In this document: positions 7,725 to 14,670 of the stretch, piece after piece
How positions within the stretch are numbered: the stretch's first letter is position 1
How the letters are laid out: every line of letters starts with the position of its first letter
Assembly (NCBI GenBank): GCA_038230415.1
Contig: JBBRNH010000110.1
Span: 1 to 15,298, forward strand
Length of the DNA stretch: 15,298 nucleotides
DNA from: JBBRNH01 sp038230415
GTDB lineage: Bacteria > Bacteroidota > Bacteroidia > Cytophagales > Spirosomataceae
Reading direction: 5' to 3'
The notes under the pieces: generated by a model
Told to the model about the DNA's origin: nothing
Seen by the model: the letters and a program-made list of their open reading frames with translations, nothing else
Databases searched by the model: none
Made by a program: the position numbers and the translations under genes

Positions 7725-9047
7725 TTACCGCCCACTTGCCAGAGCCAGCACACAAAACGCATCTACAACCCACAGACCGACCGGAATCTCAAGGGTTTTG
7801 CCAGTGGCAATCTTCATCACCGTCCAGCTCAAGAAACCCCAGACAATACCCTGCGTAATGGAATAACTGAACGGAATCAGCACCATAGCCAGCAAACAGG
7901 GCAGGGCTTCGGCGAGTTGATCCCAGGCTATTTTCTTAATGGGCTGCATCATAAACGCGCCCACCAGCACCAATGCCGGAGCCGTAGCAATGGCCGGAAC
8001 GACCGACAACAACGGCGACAAAAACAGAAACGGCAGAAACAACATCCCCGCCACCACTGCTACTAATCCCGTGCGCCCGCCCTCGGCAATACCCACCGCC
8101 GATTCGATATAGGCCGTGCCGGGACTTGTGCCGAGCAACCCCGCTAAGGTCGTTGCCACCGCGTCGGTCAGCAGTGAGTGGTTTAGGTTACGGGGTTCGC
8201 CAGTGATGTCGTCTTGCAAGTTGCCCGCTTCGGCCACACCCACAAACGTGGACAGGCTATCGAACAAATCAGTAAACAGAAACGCAAAAATCACCGGCAA
8301 CAGCGACCATTGCAGCGAACCAGCCAAATCGAGTTTGCCGATCAGACTGAAGTCAGGCGCGGCCCAGATACCCCGAAAATTGACTAATGTTTTAGCTCCG
8401 GTGATGGCCGAAGCATCGCCCCAAAGCCGCCCGATGGCCGTTGCCGCCAGTGTGGTGCAAACAATGCCGATGATAATCGCCCCCGGAGTTTTGCGAACTA
8501 CCAAGCCCGCCGTGAGCAGCAAGCCAAACAAAAACGTGAGGATAATGGGGTCGTGCAGAGGGGCAATGCCGACCAGCGTGGCCGGATTACCGACAATAAA
8601 CCGGGCGTTCTCGAACCCGATTAGGGTGATGAACAAGCCGATACCCGCCGAGATTGCGTAGCGCAAGGGTTTGGGGATAGCCTTAACAACGGCAGAGCGC
8701 ACGTTGGTGACGGAGAGCAGAATAAAAATAACACCGGCCCAGAACACGGCTCCGAGGGCAGTTTCGGGCCGGATACCCATGCCCTTAACCGCCGTGAAGG
8801 TGAAAAACGCATTCAGGCCCATACCCGGAGCCACCACAATCGGGTTGCGGGCATAGAGACCCATCATCAGGCTACAAAAAAACGAGAGCAGCACCGTAGC
8901 CGTCAGCACACCCGAAAACGGCAATCCGCTCTGGCTCAGAATCGCCGGATTGACCACGATAATGTACATCGTGGCGAGAAACGTGGAAACGCCTGCGAGA
9001 ATTTCAGTACGCTTTTTCAAGTTGTAACAGTCGTCCCGCACCGGCAT
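7725..9047 (-). CDS. NCS2 family purine permease (AzgA/PbuG-like)
   Basis: The product is an integral membrane protein of about 440 residues with 12 or more hydrophobic segments. Family features include KKRTEILAGVSTFLATMYII at the first segment, VVAPGMGLNAFFTF, LFTDLFDSLSTFVG, and GTSPGTAYIESAVGIAEGGRTG near the substrate-binding helix. This is the AzgA-like branch, which imports adenine, guanine or hypoxanthine with protons; the exact base is not decidable here. The ATG at 9047 overlaps the preceding deaminase gene by 44 bp. A TTG at 9020, just before KKRTEIL, is an alternative start with less overlap. The overlap implies translational coupling with the deaminase. The C-terminus ends soon after the last membrane segment, as usual. 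Confidence 0.92.
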   Translation of the reverse strand: MPVRDDCYNLKKRTEILAGVSTFLATMYIIVVNPAILSQSGLPFSGVLTATVLLSFFCSLMMGLYARNPIVVAPGMGLNAFFTFTAVKGMGIRPETALGAVFWAGVIFILLSVTNVRSAVVKAIPKPLRYAISAGIGLFITLIGFENARFIVGNPATLVGIAPLHDPIILTFLFGLLLTAGLVVRKTPGAIIIGIVCTTLAATAIGRLWGDASAITGAKTLVNFRGIWAAPDFSLIGKLDLAGSLQWSLLPVIFAFLFTDLFDSLSTFVGVAEAGNLQDDITGEPRNLNHSLLTDAVATTLAGLLGTSPGTAYIESAVGIAEGGRTGLVAVVAGMLFLPFLFLSPLLSVVPAIATAPALVLVGAFMMQPIKKIAWDQLAEALPCLLAMVLIPFSYSITQGIVWGFLSWTVMKIATGKTLEIPVGLWVVDAFCVLALASGR

Positions 9048-9744
9048 CCATCCAGACCTGCGCGTTGGGGTGTTGCTGAACAATGCTGGCCGGAAAATCG
9101 GGCGAGACCGGGCCTTCTACCACCTGCTTCATCACCTCGTCTTTGCGCCCGCCACTGGCAATCAGCACCACGTCTTTGGCTTCGGTAAGGTGCCGCAAAC
9201 CGAGGGTAATTCCCTGAGAAAGAGACGTTTTCTTGTTGAAGTATTTCTGCCCGACGGTCACGGTGGTTTCGTGAAGGTCAACCACGTGGCAGTATAAATC
9301 GAAGGGTGTTCCGGGTTCGTTGAGGGCAATGTGGCCGTTCATGCCCACGCCAACCAGCAAAAGATCGAGGCCGCCGTGCGCCAGAATCGTTTGGTCAACG
9401 CGCTCACACTCGGCCTGCAAATCGCCCGATTTGGCATCGAACATAATCACCTGATCGGGCCGAAGTTTCATGGGCGCGAAGAGGTCGCGCTGGAGAAAAA
9501 ACGCGCAACTGCCCACGTCTGCCGAATCGAACCCGACCCATTCGTCAAGGCCCACAAACCGGCATTGGCTCACGTCGAAACGCCCGCCGTGAAAGAGTTC
9601 GGCTAAGTAATGATAGGCTCCAACGGGCGTATCGCCGGAGGCTAAACACACCAGCGCGTCTGGCTTTTGAGTGATACAGTCGGCGATGCGCTCGGCGGTG
9701 GCGCGGGAGAGCGTGTCGTAATCAGAAAAGTAGCGAAGATTCAT
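9004..9744 (-). CDS. Glucosamine-6-phosphate deaminase / galactosamine-6-phosphate isomerase (NagB/AgaI-like)
   Basis: The protein has 246 residues, close to short Bacillus-type NagB enzymes. It has the phosphate loop LASGDTP (34-40), LDEW with D67, and GVGMNGHIALNEPG (132-145) with H138 and E143. These enzymes open the sugar ring and convert amino-sugar 6-phosphate to ketose 6-phosphate plus ammonia, feeding glycolysis. The KPDAxxCLAxGxTP, DVSQ and GITLGL stretches remind me of AgaI as well as NagB, so the substrate could be the glucosamine or galactosamine form. E. coli NagB has Asp where N136 stands here. The start is placed at the ATG at 9744 because the longer frame begins with a TTG at 9786 and adds residues that look like leader sequence. 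The permease gene overlaps its 3' end. No N-acetylglucosamine-6-phosphate deacetylase gene is adjacent. Confidence 0.9.
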   Translation of the reverse strand: MNLRYFSDYDTLSRATAERIADCITQKPDALVCLASGDTPVGAYHYLAELFHGGRFDVSQCRFVGLDEWVGFDSADVGSCAFFLQRDLFAPMKLRPDQVIMFDAKSGDLQAECERVDQTILAHGGLDLLLVGVGMNGHIALNEPGTPFDLYCHVVDLHETTVTVGQKYFNKKTSLSQGITLGLRHLTEAKDVVLIASGGRKDEVMKQVVEGPVSPDFPASIVQQHPNAQVWMDAGAGRLLQLEKAY

Positions 9745-9812
9745 CTCGTGAGAAGCCGGTTTGCCCGGTGCGATTGTTCGGTGCAATTATCGCAATTTTG
9801 CATCAGAAAGTT

Positions 9813-9910
9813 GTTTAACGATTAACGTATGGAGTTTAAGGTATACCGTTCAACGCCTATATCGTTCAATTTTAAACGTTCATCGTTGAACATCAGACAT
9901 CAAACTTAAT
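9813..9910. repeat. Degenerate heptanucleotide-periodic array between the deaminase and aldehyde dehydrogenase genes
   Basis: The region can be cut into fourteen consecutive 7-bp units without slipping. Examples are GTTTAAC (9813), GATTAAC (9820), GTATGGA (9827), GTTTAAG (9834), GTTCAAC (9848), ACGTTCA (9876), TCGTTGA (9883), ACATCAG (9890) and ACATCAA (9897). GTTCAACG at 9848-9855 is inverted at 9884-9891. It fills most of the divergent intergenic space and ends at the ATG of the dehydrogenase, so it must overlap any promoters there. No clean TAnnTTTG box is visible. Confidence 0.55.
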
Positions 9911-9911
9911 A

Positions 9912-11450
9912 ATGGAATCCATTCTTCCCCTGCCCACCCAGTCGGTAAAACCCGGCACCAGCACCGGGCTTGAGTTCTGGCAGTCCGCTACGGCAAACCG
10001 AACCGATAACCTGATTGACTCGTTTTCGCCCGCCGATGGCAAACTTATTGCCCGTGTTCACACCACAACCCGCGCTGATTATGACCGGGTTATCGAAACG
10101 GCGCAGACTGCTTTTCTCGAATGGCGGCTCGTGCCGGCTCCCAAACGGGGCGAGATAGTCCGGCAAATGGGCGAGCAGTTCCGGCAACACAAACGCGAAC
10201 TTGGCACGTTGGTCAGCTACGAAATGGGCAAATCGCTCCAGGAAGGTCTCGGCGAGGTGCAGGAAATTATTGACATCTGCGATTTCGCCGTCGGTCTCTC
10301 GCGGCAACTCTACGGTCTGACGATTGTTTCTGAACGGCCCGCCCACCGAATGATGGAACAATGGCAGCCGTTGGGTGTGATCGGTATTATTTCGGCGTTT
10401 AACTTTCCGGTGGCCGTTTGGTCCTGGAATACCATGCTGGCCTGGGTCTGTGGCGACGTATGCGTCTGGAAACCAAGCGAAAAAACACCCGTAACGGCCC
10501 TTGCCTGTCAGCAGATTATCAGTGACGTATTGCGAAATAACAACGTGCCGGAAGGTGTTTCGTGTCTCATCACGGGCGGGCGCGACGCGGGCGAATGGCT
10601 GGCGCGTGACCCCCGCGTGGCCCTCGTGTCGGCAACGGGCAGCACCCGCATGGGCAAGGCTGTGGCCGAAAGCGTGGCCGGTCGGTTAGGGCGCAGTTTG
10701 CTCGAATTGGGCGGTAACAATGCCATTATCGTTGCGCCCTCGGCAGATTTAACGGTGGCAATTCCGGCCATTGTGTTCGGGGCGGTTGGCACGGCGGGGC
10801 AACGCTGCACCAGCACCCGGCGGCTGATTGTGCAGGAAAGCATCTACGACGATGTGAAAAACCGGCTCCGGGCGGCATACGGTCAACTCCGTATCGGCAA
10901 CCCGCTTGACGAGAATTTCCACGTCGGCCCATTGATTGACAAGGCGGCTGTGGCCGGTTATCAGGCCGCCGTAGAAGCCATCAGGCAGGCAGGCGGAACG
11001 TTTGTGGTGGAGCCGGGTTTGCTCGATGGCGACGAGTTTGCGTCGGGCTGTTACGTGAAACCGTGCATTGCCGAGGCCGAAAATCAGTGGCCCATCGTGC
11101 AGCACGAAACCTTCGCCCCGATTCTGTATCTCTTGACATACAGCACGTTAGCCGAAGCCATTGCGATTCAAAACGGCGTTCCGCAGGGGTTGTCATCGGC
11201 AATTTTCACGCTCAACGTCCGCGAGGCCGAAACGTTTCTGTCGGCGGCTGGCTCCGATTGCGGCATTGCCAACGTCAACATCGGCACGTCGGGGGCCGAG
11301 ATTGGCGGAGCCTTTGGGGGCGAAAAAGAAACTGGCGGAGGCCGCGAATCGGGTTCCGATGCCTGGAAAGCCTATATGCGTCGGCAGACCAATACCATCA
11401 ACTACGGCACGAGTTTGCCCTTGGCGCAGGGCATTACGTTTGAGTTGTAG
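9912..11450 (+). CDS. ALDH7-family aldehyde dehydrogenase (alpha-aminoadipic semialdehyde dehydrogenase type)
   Basis: The full-length 512-residue NAD-dependent aldehyde dehydrogenase has FNFP with N164, WKPSEKTP with K187, and GSTRMG (243-248) in the cofactor fold. ELGGNN carries the general base E265, and GQRCT carries the nucleophile C299. The C-terminal stretch, with SDCGIANVNI, TSGAEIGGAFGGEK, GGRESGSDAWK, MRR and LPLAQGI, is typical of the ALDH7/antiquitin group. That group oxidises alpha-aminoadipic semialdehyde (in equilibrium with piperideine-6-carboxylate) in lysine breakdown, and other aldehydes. No lysine-degradation partner genes are in the window, so the physiological substrate is inferred from the family. 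The ATG at 9912 follows the heptamer array directly and has no Shine-Dalgarno sequence. The gene converges on the transglycosylase gene with a 16-bp gap, where a weak 7-bp stem (11441-11447 with 11463-11469) may help termination. Confidence 0.93.
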   Translation: MESILPLPTQSVKPGTSTGLEFWQSATANRTDNLIDSFSPADGKLIARVHTTTRADYDRVIETAQTAFLEWRLVPAPKRGEIVRQMGEQFRQHKRELGTLVSYEMGKSLQEGLGEVQEIIDICDFAVGLSRQLYGLTIVSERPAHRMMEQWQPLGVIGIISAFNFPVAVWSWNTMLAWVCGDVCVWKPSEKTPVTALACQQIISDVLRNNNVPEGVSCLITGGRDAGEWLARDPRVALVSATGSTRMGKAVAESVAGRLGRSLLELGGNNAIIVAPSADLTVAIPAIVFGAVGTAGQRCTSTRRLIVQESIYDDVKNRLRAAYGQLRIGNPLDENFHVGPLIDKAAVAGYQAAVEAIRQAGGTFVVEPGLLDGDEFASGCYVKPCIAEAENQWPIVQHETFAPILYLLTYSTLAEAIAIQNGVPQGLSSAIFTLNVREAETFLSAAGSDCGIANVNIGTSGAEIGGAFGGEKETGGGRESGSDAWKAYMRRQTNTINYGTSLPLAQGITFEL

Positions 11451-11466
11451 GGCGTTACGTGGCAAC

Positions 11467-12900
11467 TCAGCCGACCCGCAACCGCTGCCCGCGCTTCACG
11501 TCGTTACCGCGAATTTTGTTGAGCCGCTTTAATTCGTCAATCGAGAGATTGCTGTATCGTTGGGCGATGTTCCAGAGCGTATCGCCTTTCTGAACGGTGT
11601 GGTAACGCGGTTTTTCTATATGCGGCCTCGTTCGGGGAGCCGGGGTTTTCTCAACAACGGCCACTGCTTTCTTCGCTATTACCCGTTGCGGAGTTTCAGC
11701 CATTTCGGGTGGTTGGCCGTTGGCCGCAGCCGCAGCTTCGGCAGCAATCCGGGCCGAGGTTGCGGCATCTAATTTACCCGGAGCGGCAACGGCAGGCGGG
11801 GTTTCGTTGCCATCAATGGGCAACCGACTGGCACCGGGCAACACCATACTGCTACGTTTGGCCGATGAATCGAGCCGATTCGGAACCCGGCCCGACGCTA
11901 ACAGAACCGGAATGACGGGCTGTCTCGTGGCCGAATCCATGATTGCCAGCCGGTTTTCGGTGAAATAATCAAGCCCGTCAATTGGTAATCGCAGCATGAA
12001 ATTACGGGTATGGGCGGGCAAGATGGTGGTGACGATGGCGGGGTTCAGCTTCTGAATTGTTGCCAGTGAGATGCTGCCGTGCCGGGCGAGTGCTTCCAGA
12101 TTGAGGTAAGTATTGACCTGAATAGTGTCAAACGGAATGGGATAATCCATGGCATCGGCCACAATGCCGTGATCACCCGCATGGTTGAGCATATACACGT
12201 GCGCCACAAACAGCGGCACATAACCCCGCGTTTCTTTGGGCAGAAAGTTATAAATCTCGTAGAACGTTTGCCCACCCGACCGGCGCATAGCGCGTTTGAC
12301 GGTGCCGGCCCCGGAGTTATAGGCTGCCATCACCAACTCCCAATCGCCGAAAATACGGTATAAATCACGCAGGTATTTACAGGCGGCTTCGGTGGCTTTC
12401 ACGGGTTCCATCCGCTCGTCAACATAGTCGTCCTGGTAGAGCCGCATATCGCGCCCGGTGGCGGGCATGAACTGCCACAGCCCAACGGCTCCGGCGTGCG
12501 AGAGTGCTTTCGGGTTCAACGCCGACTCCACAACGGAGAGGTATTTGAACTCGTCGGGCAGGTTATACTGCTTTAGAAACCGTTCGTAAAGCGGGAAAAA
12601 CAGCGGAACGCGGCCCAACACCAAGCGGGTGTAGGCTATTTTTTTGAACGTGAAGATGTCCACATATTTCTGGACGTGTTCATTGTATGTCAGCGGAATG
12701 CTGCGCTCCAACTTAGGCAGCCGCTCCTGAATCAGGTCTGCCGACACGCTGGGCAGAATGGGGTCGGGCATGAAGGCTTCCACGAAAATCGAATCGGTGG
12801 GCGCACAAACTACGGAATCGGTTTGGGCGCGGCAATCGAGCATAGCCGCGCTGATGAGCTGAATCCCGAACAAACTCACAAAAAGTCTCAATCGGCACAT
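11467..12900 (-). CDS. Membrane-bound lytic murein transglycosylase D-like protein with C-terminal LysM
   Basis: The 477-residue exported protein has a hydrophobic signal segment in residues 1-25 (possible cleavage after CRAQ; the cysteine at 23 lacks a good lipobox). The SLT domain spans about 95-230 and contains VVESALNPKALSHAGAVG with the catalytic E125, GLWQFMP at 140-146 and AAYNSG at 192-197. A region typical of MltD follows (LARHGSISLATIQKLNPAI). An alanine- and proline-rich linker (about 370-432) leads to one LysM domain at 433-477 (YHTVQKGDTLWNIAQRYS). MltD cleaves the MurNAc-GlcNAc bond of peptidoglycan, forming 1,6-anhydro ends, and LysM binds the glycan. Only one LysM is present, whereas E. 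coli MltD has two. The gene lies 103 bp downstream of gatA on the same strand, separated by a repeat-rich spacer. Confidence 0.93.
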   Translation of the reverse strand: MCRLRLFVSLFGIQLISAAMLDCRAQTDSVVCAPTDSIFVEAFMPDPILPSVSADLIQERLPKLERSIPLTYNEHVQKYVDIFTFKKIAYTRLVLGRVPLFFPLYERFLKQYNLPDEFKYLSVVESALNPKALSHAGAVGLWQFMPATGRDMRLYQDDYVDERMEPVKATEAACKYLRDLYRIFGDWELVMAAYNSGAGTVKRAMRRSGGQTFYEIYNFLPKETRGYVPLFVAHVYMLNHAGDHGIVADAMDYPIPFDTIQVNTYLNLEALARHGSISLATIQKLNPAIVTTILPAHTRNFMLRLPIDGLDYFTENRLAIMDSATRQPVIPVLLASGRVPNRLDSSAKRSSMVLPGASRLPIDGNETPPAVAAPGKLDAATSARIAAEAAAAANGQPPEMAETPQRVIAKKAVAVVEKTPAPRTRPHIEKPRYHTVQKGDTLWNIAQRYSNLSIDELKRLNKIRGNDVKRGQRLRVG

Positions 12901-12911
12901 ACGGTGGTTCA

Positions 12912-13023
12912 GTTTAAGATGTATGATATATTACGTATGGTATATGATGTACTATAGATGAGGTAATGGGCATGATGAGCAGACAACTGTAAAACATCAT
13001 ACATCATACATCATATATCAACT
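12912..13023. repeat. Inverted pair of degenerate heptamer arrays between gatA and the transglycosylase gene
   Basis: The right part has the heptamer ATCATAC at 12996 and 13003, then ATCATAT at 13010 and ATCAACT at 13017. The left part has related units on the other strand sense, such as ATGTATG (12919), ACGTATG (12933) and GTATATG (12940), in the same 7-bp register. TATATGATGTA at 12941-12951 is perfectly inverted at 13007-13017 (11 bp). The right array covers the gatA stop codon (13004-13006). Confidence 0.65.
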
Positions 13024-14467
13024 TGGCAAATGCCAGCAATTCTCCTTCGGCAAAGGGGCGGGCCATGGCCTGAATCCCGATGGGCAGACCCTGCTCGTCG
13101 GTGCCGTTGGGAACCGATATGGCCGGATATCCCACCACATTAGCCTGAACGGTGAAAATGTCGGCTAAGTACATCTGCAACGGGTCGGCCCCGGAATCCA
13201 ACCCCGTTTTTTCGCCCAGCCGAAACGCGGGGCCGGGCGTGGTGGGTGACACCAAAAAATCATACCGCTCGAAAAGCCGGTCTGTTTCTTCCCGAATCAA
13301 CCGCCTGACCTGCTGCGCCTTGGTGTAGTAGGCATCGTAATAATTGGCACTCAGCACAAACGTTCCGAGCAAAATCCGTCGGCGCACTTCCGGCCCGAAC
13401 CCCTCCGTGCGGCTCTGTTTGTATAATGCAATCAGATCGGCGGGGTTGTCGGTGCGGTGGCCGTAGCGAACGCCATCGAACCGCGCCAGATTTGAACTGG
13501 CCTCGGCGGTTGTCAGGATGTAATAGGTTGGTAGCAAATAGGTTGCCAGACTCAACGTAACGGGTTCGACAGTGTGGCCCGCAGCCCGCAGCCGGTCGAG
13601 GGTTTGTTGGGTGGCCTGCCGAATGGGGGCATCAACGCCGGGACTCTCTACGCCCTCGCGGAGATAGGCAATGCGTAAAGGCCGTTCGGTCTGCCCGTTT
13701 TGGTGCTGATTGGGCAGTTTAGCCGACGTGTAGTTACCGACCGGAGCCGACGAAACGGTACTGTCGAAGTCGTCGGCCCCGGCCATAATGCCGAGCAGCA
13801 GTGCGGCATCGTAGGGCGTGTTGGTAATCGGGCCAATGCAATCGAACGAGGAACCGTAGGCTACCAATCCCCAGCGGCTGATCCGTCCGTAGGTTGGTTT
13901 GAGGCCCACCACCCCGCAAAAAGCCGCCGGTTGCCGCACCGAACCACCCGTATCAGAACCAATACTGGCTAAACAAAGCCCGGCCTGCACCGCCACCGCC
14001 GACCCACCCGACGACCCGCCCGGCACCCGCGCCGGGTCTGCCGCGTTCCTGACGGGGCCAAATGCCGAATTTTCATTCGACGACCCCATCGCAAATTCAT
14101 CGCAATTTTGCCGCCCGATGATAATGGCATCTTCGGCCAAAAGCCGCTGCACGGCGGTTGCGGTGAATTGGGCCGTAAAGTTTTCGAGAATGTTACTACC
14201 TGCCCTCAGCCCATGCCCGGCATAACTCAGCACGTCTTTCAGGCCAACCACCATGCCCGCCAACCGCCCAATGGCTTCGCCGTTCGCCATGCGCCGGTCG
14301 AGGTCGTCGGCTTTGGCGCGGGCTTCGCTGGCATACACCTCGGTAAACGCGTTGAGGTGCTGATTATCGGCAATCCGGGTCAGGTAATCGTTTACAACGG
14401 CGCGGCAGGTGGTGTTGCCAGCGCGGAGGTCGGTTTGGAGAGCAGTAAACGAACGATATACGGTCAT
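13004..14467 (-). CDS. gatA: Aspartyl/glutamyl-tRNA amidotransferase subunit A
   Basis: The 487-residue amidase-signature protein has the Ser-cisSer-Lys triad at K77 (GLKD), S152 (PGGSSGGSA) and S176 (SDTGGSVRQPAAFCG). The spacing matches bacterial GatA. Further GatA features are NCDEFAMGSSNENSAFGP, GLKPTYGRISRWGLVAYGSS and the late NVVGYPAISVP. GatA supplies the glutaminase activity that amidates mischarged Glu-tRNA(Gln) or Asp-tRNA(Asn) within GatCAB in the cytoplasm; gatB and gatC are not in the window. The start is the ATG at 14467. A longer frame to 14572 is unlikely because it would add 35 residues across the leader hairpin and promoter box. The final residues IYDV and the stop are encoded by the heptamer array, so the C-terminus may have been altered by the repeat. 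Confidence 0.94.
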   Translation of the reverse strand: MTVYRSFTALQTDLRAGNTTCRAVVNDYLTRIADNQHLNAFTEVYASEARAKADDLDRRMANGEAIGRLAGMVVGLKDVLSYAGHGLRAGSNILENFTAQFTATAVQRLLAEDAIIIGRQNCDEFAMGSSNENSAFGPVRNAADPARVPGGSSGGSAVAVQAGLCLASIGSDTGGSVRQPAAFCGVVGLKPTYGRISRWGLVAYGSSFDCIGPITNTPYDAALLLGIMAGADDFDSTVSSAPVGNYTSAKLPNQHQNGQTERPLRIAYLREGVESPGVDAPIRQATQQTLDRLRAAGHTVEPVTLSLATYLLPTYYILTTAEASSNLARFDGVRYGHRTDNPADLIALYKQSRTEGFGPEVRRRILLGTFVLSANYYDAYYTKAQQVRRLIREETDRLFERYDFLVSPTTPGPAFRLGEKTGLDSGADPLQMYLADIFTVQANVVGYPAISVPNGTDEQGLPIGIQAMARPFAEGELLAFAKLIYDV

Positions 14468-14474
14468 AAAAAAG

Positions 14475-14513
14475 CAGACAAGCGACGGGTGAAACGGCCC
14501 ATTCGGTTGTCTG
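14475..14513 (-). promoter_or_regulatory. Leader hairpin with T-tract immediately before gatA
   Basis: CAGACAA (14475-14481) pairs with TTGTCTG (14507-14513). The stem continues after a mismatch with 3 bp (14483-14485 with 14503-14505) and 3 more bp (14487-14489 with 14498-14500). On the coding strand the hairpin is followed by GC, six T and then the ATG. This resembles a small attenuator or a 5'-end stabilising hairpin; function is inferred. Confidence 0.4.
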
Positions 14514-14517
14514 TCTG

Positions 14518-14525
14518 CGAAAGTA
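14518..14525 (-). promoter_or_regulatory. Possible -7 box for gatA
   Basis: The minus strand reads TACTTTCG, one mismatch from TAnnTTTG. Initiation about 7 bp downstream would start the transcript at the first arm of the leader hairpin. No -33 TTTG is found at normal spacing. Confidence 0.35.
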
Positions 14526-14635
14526 GGTAAATTTCTGTTTTTTGTGGTGGTCAGGCGGTGCAAAACTGCCACGCTCTGTTTAGGCTTCGCTGCACCCGTT
14601 CTGGAGTTGTAGCCTTCGTTTATCGTTCATCAGCC

Positions 14636-14643
14636 TACCTTTG
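14636..14643 (+). promoter_or_regulatory. Bacteroidota-type -7 box for the heptose kinase gene
   Basis: TACCTTTG is a perfect TAnnTTTG match. A weak -33-like TTCG (14615-14618) lies 17 bp upstream. The predicted leader is about 20 nt before the ATG at 14671. Confidence 0.6.
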
Positions 14644-14670
14644 CCAACTGAAACCATTTGCTTTTCTGAA

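Noticed and set aside
8116..8661. Plus-strand open frame (181 codons) opposite the purine permease gene
   Set aside because: The permease on the other strand is clearly conserved over its whole length. The antisense product has no recognisable fold or signal.
9745..9786. Upstream TTG start for the NagB/AgaI-like gene
   Set aside because: It adds 14 residues with no family counterpart. The ATG at 9744 begins right where the family alignment starts.
11441..11469. Firm bidirectional terminator between the aldehyde dehydrogenase and transglycosylase genes
   Set aside because: The stem is only 7 bp with a 15-nt loop and has no T-tract on either strand, so it is mentioned only as a weak possibility.
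12912..13023. CRISPR array or insertion-sequence ends
   Set aside because: The units are 7 bp and contiguous, with no spacers of 25-40 bp, no cas genes, no transposase and no target-site duplication.
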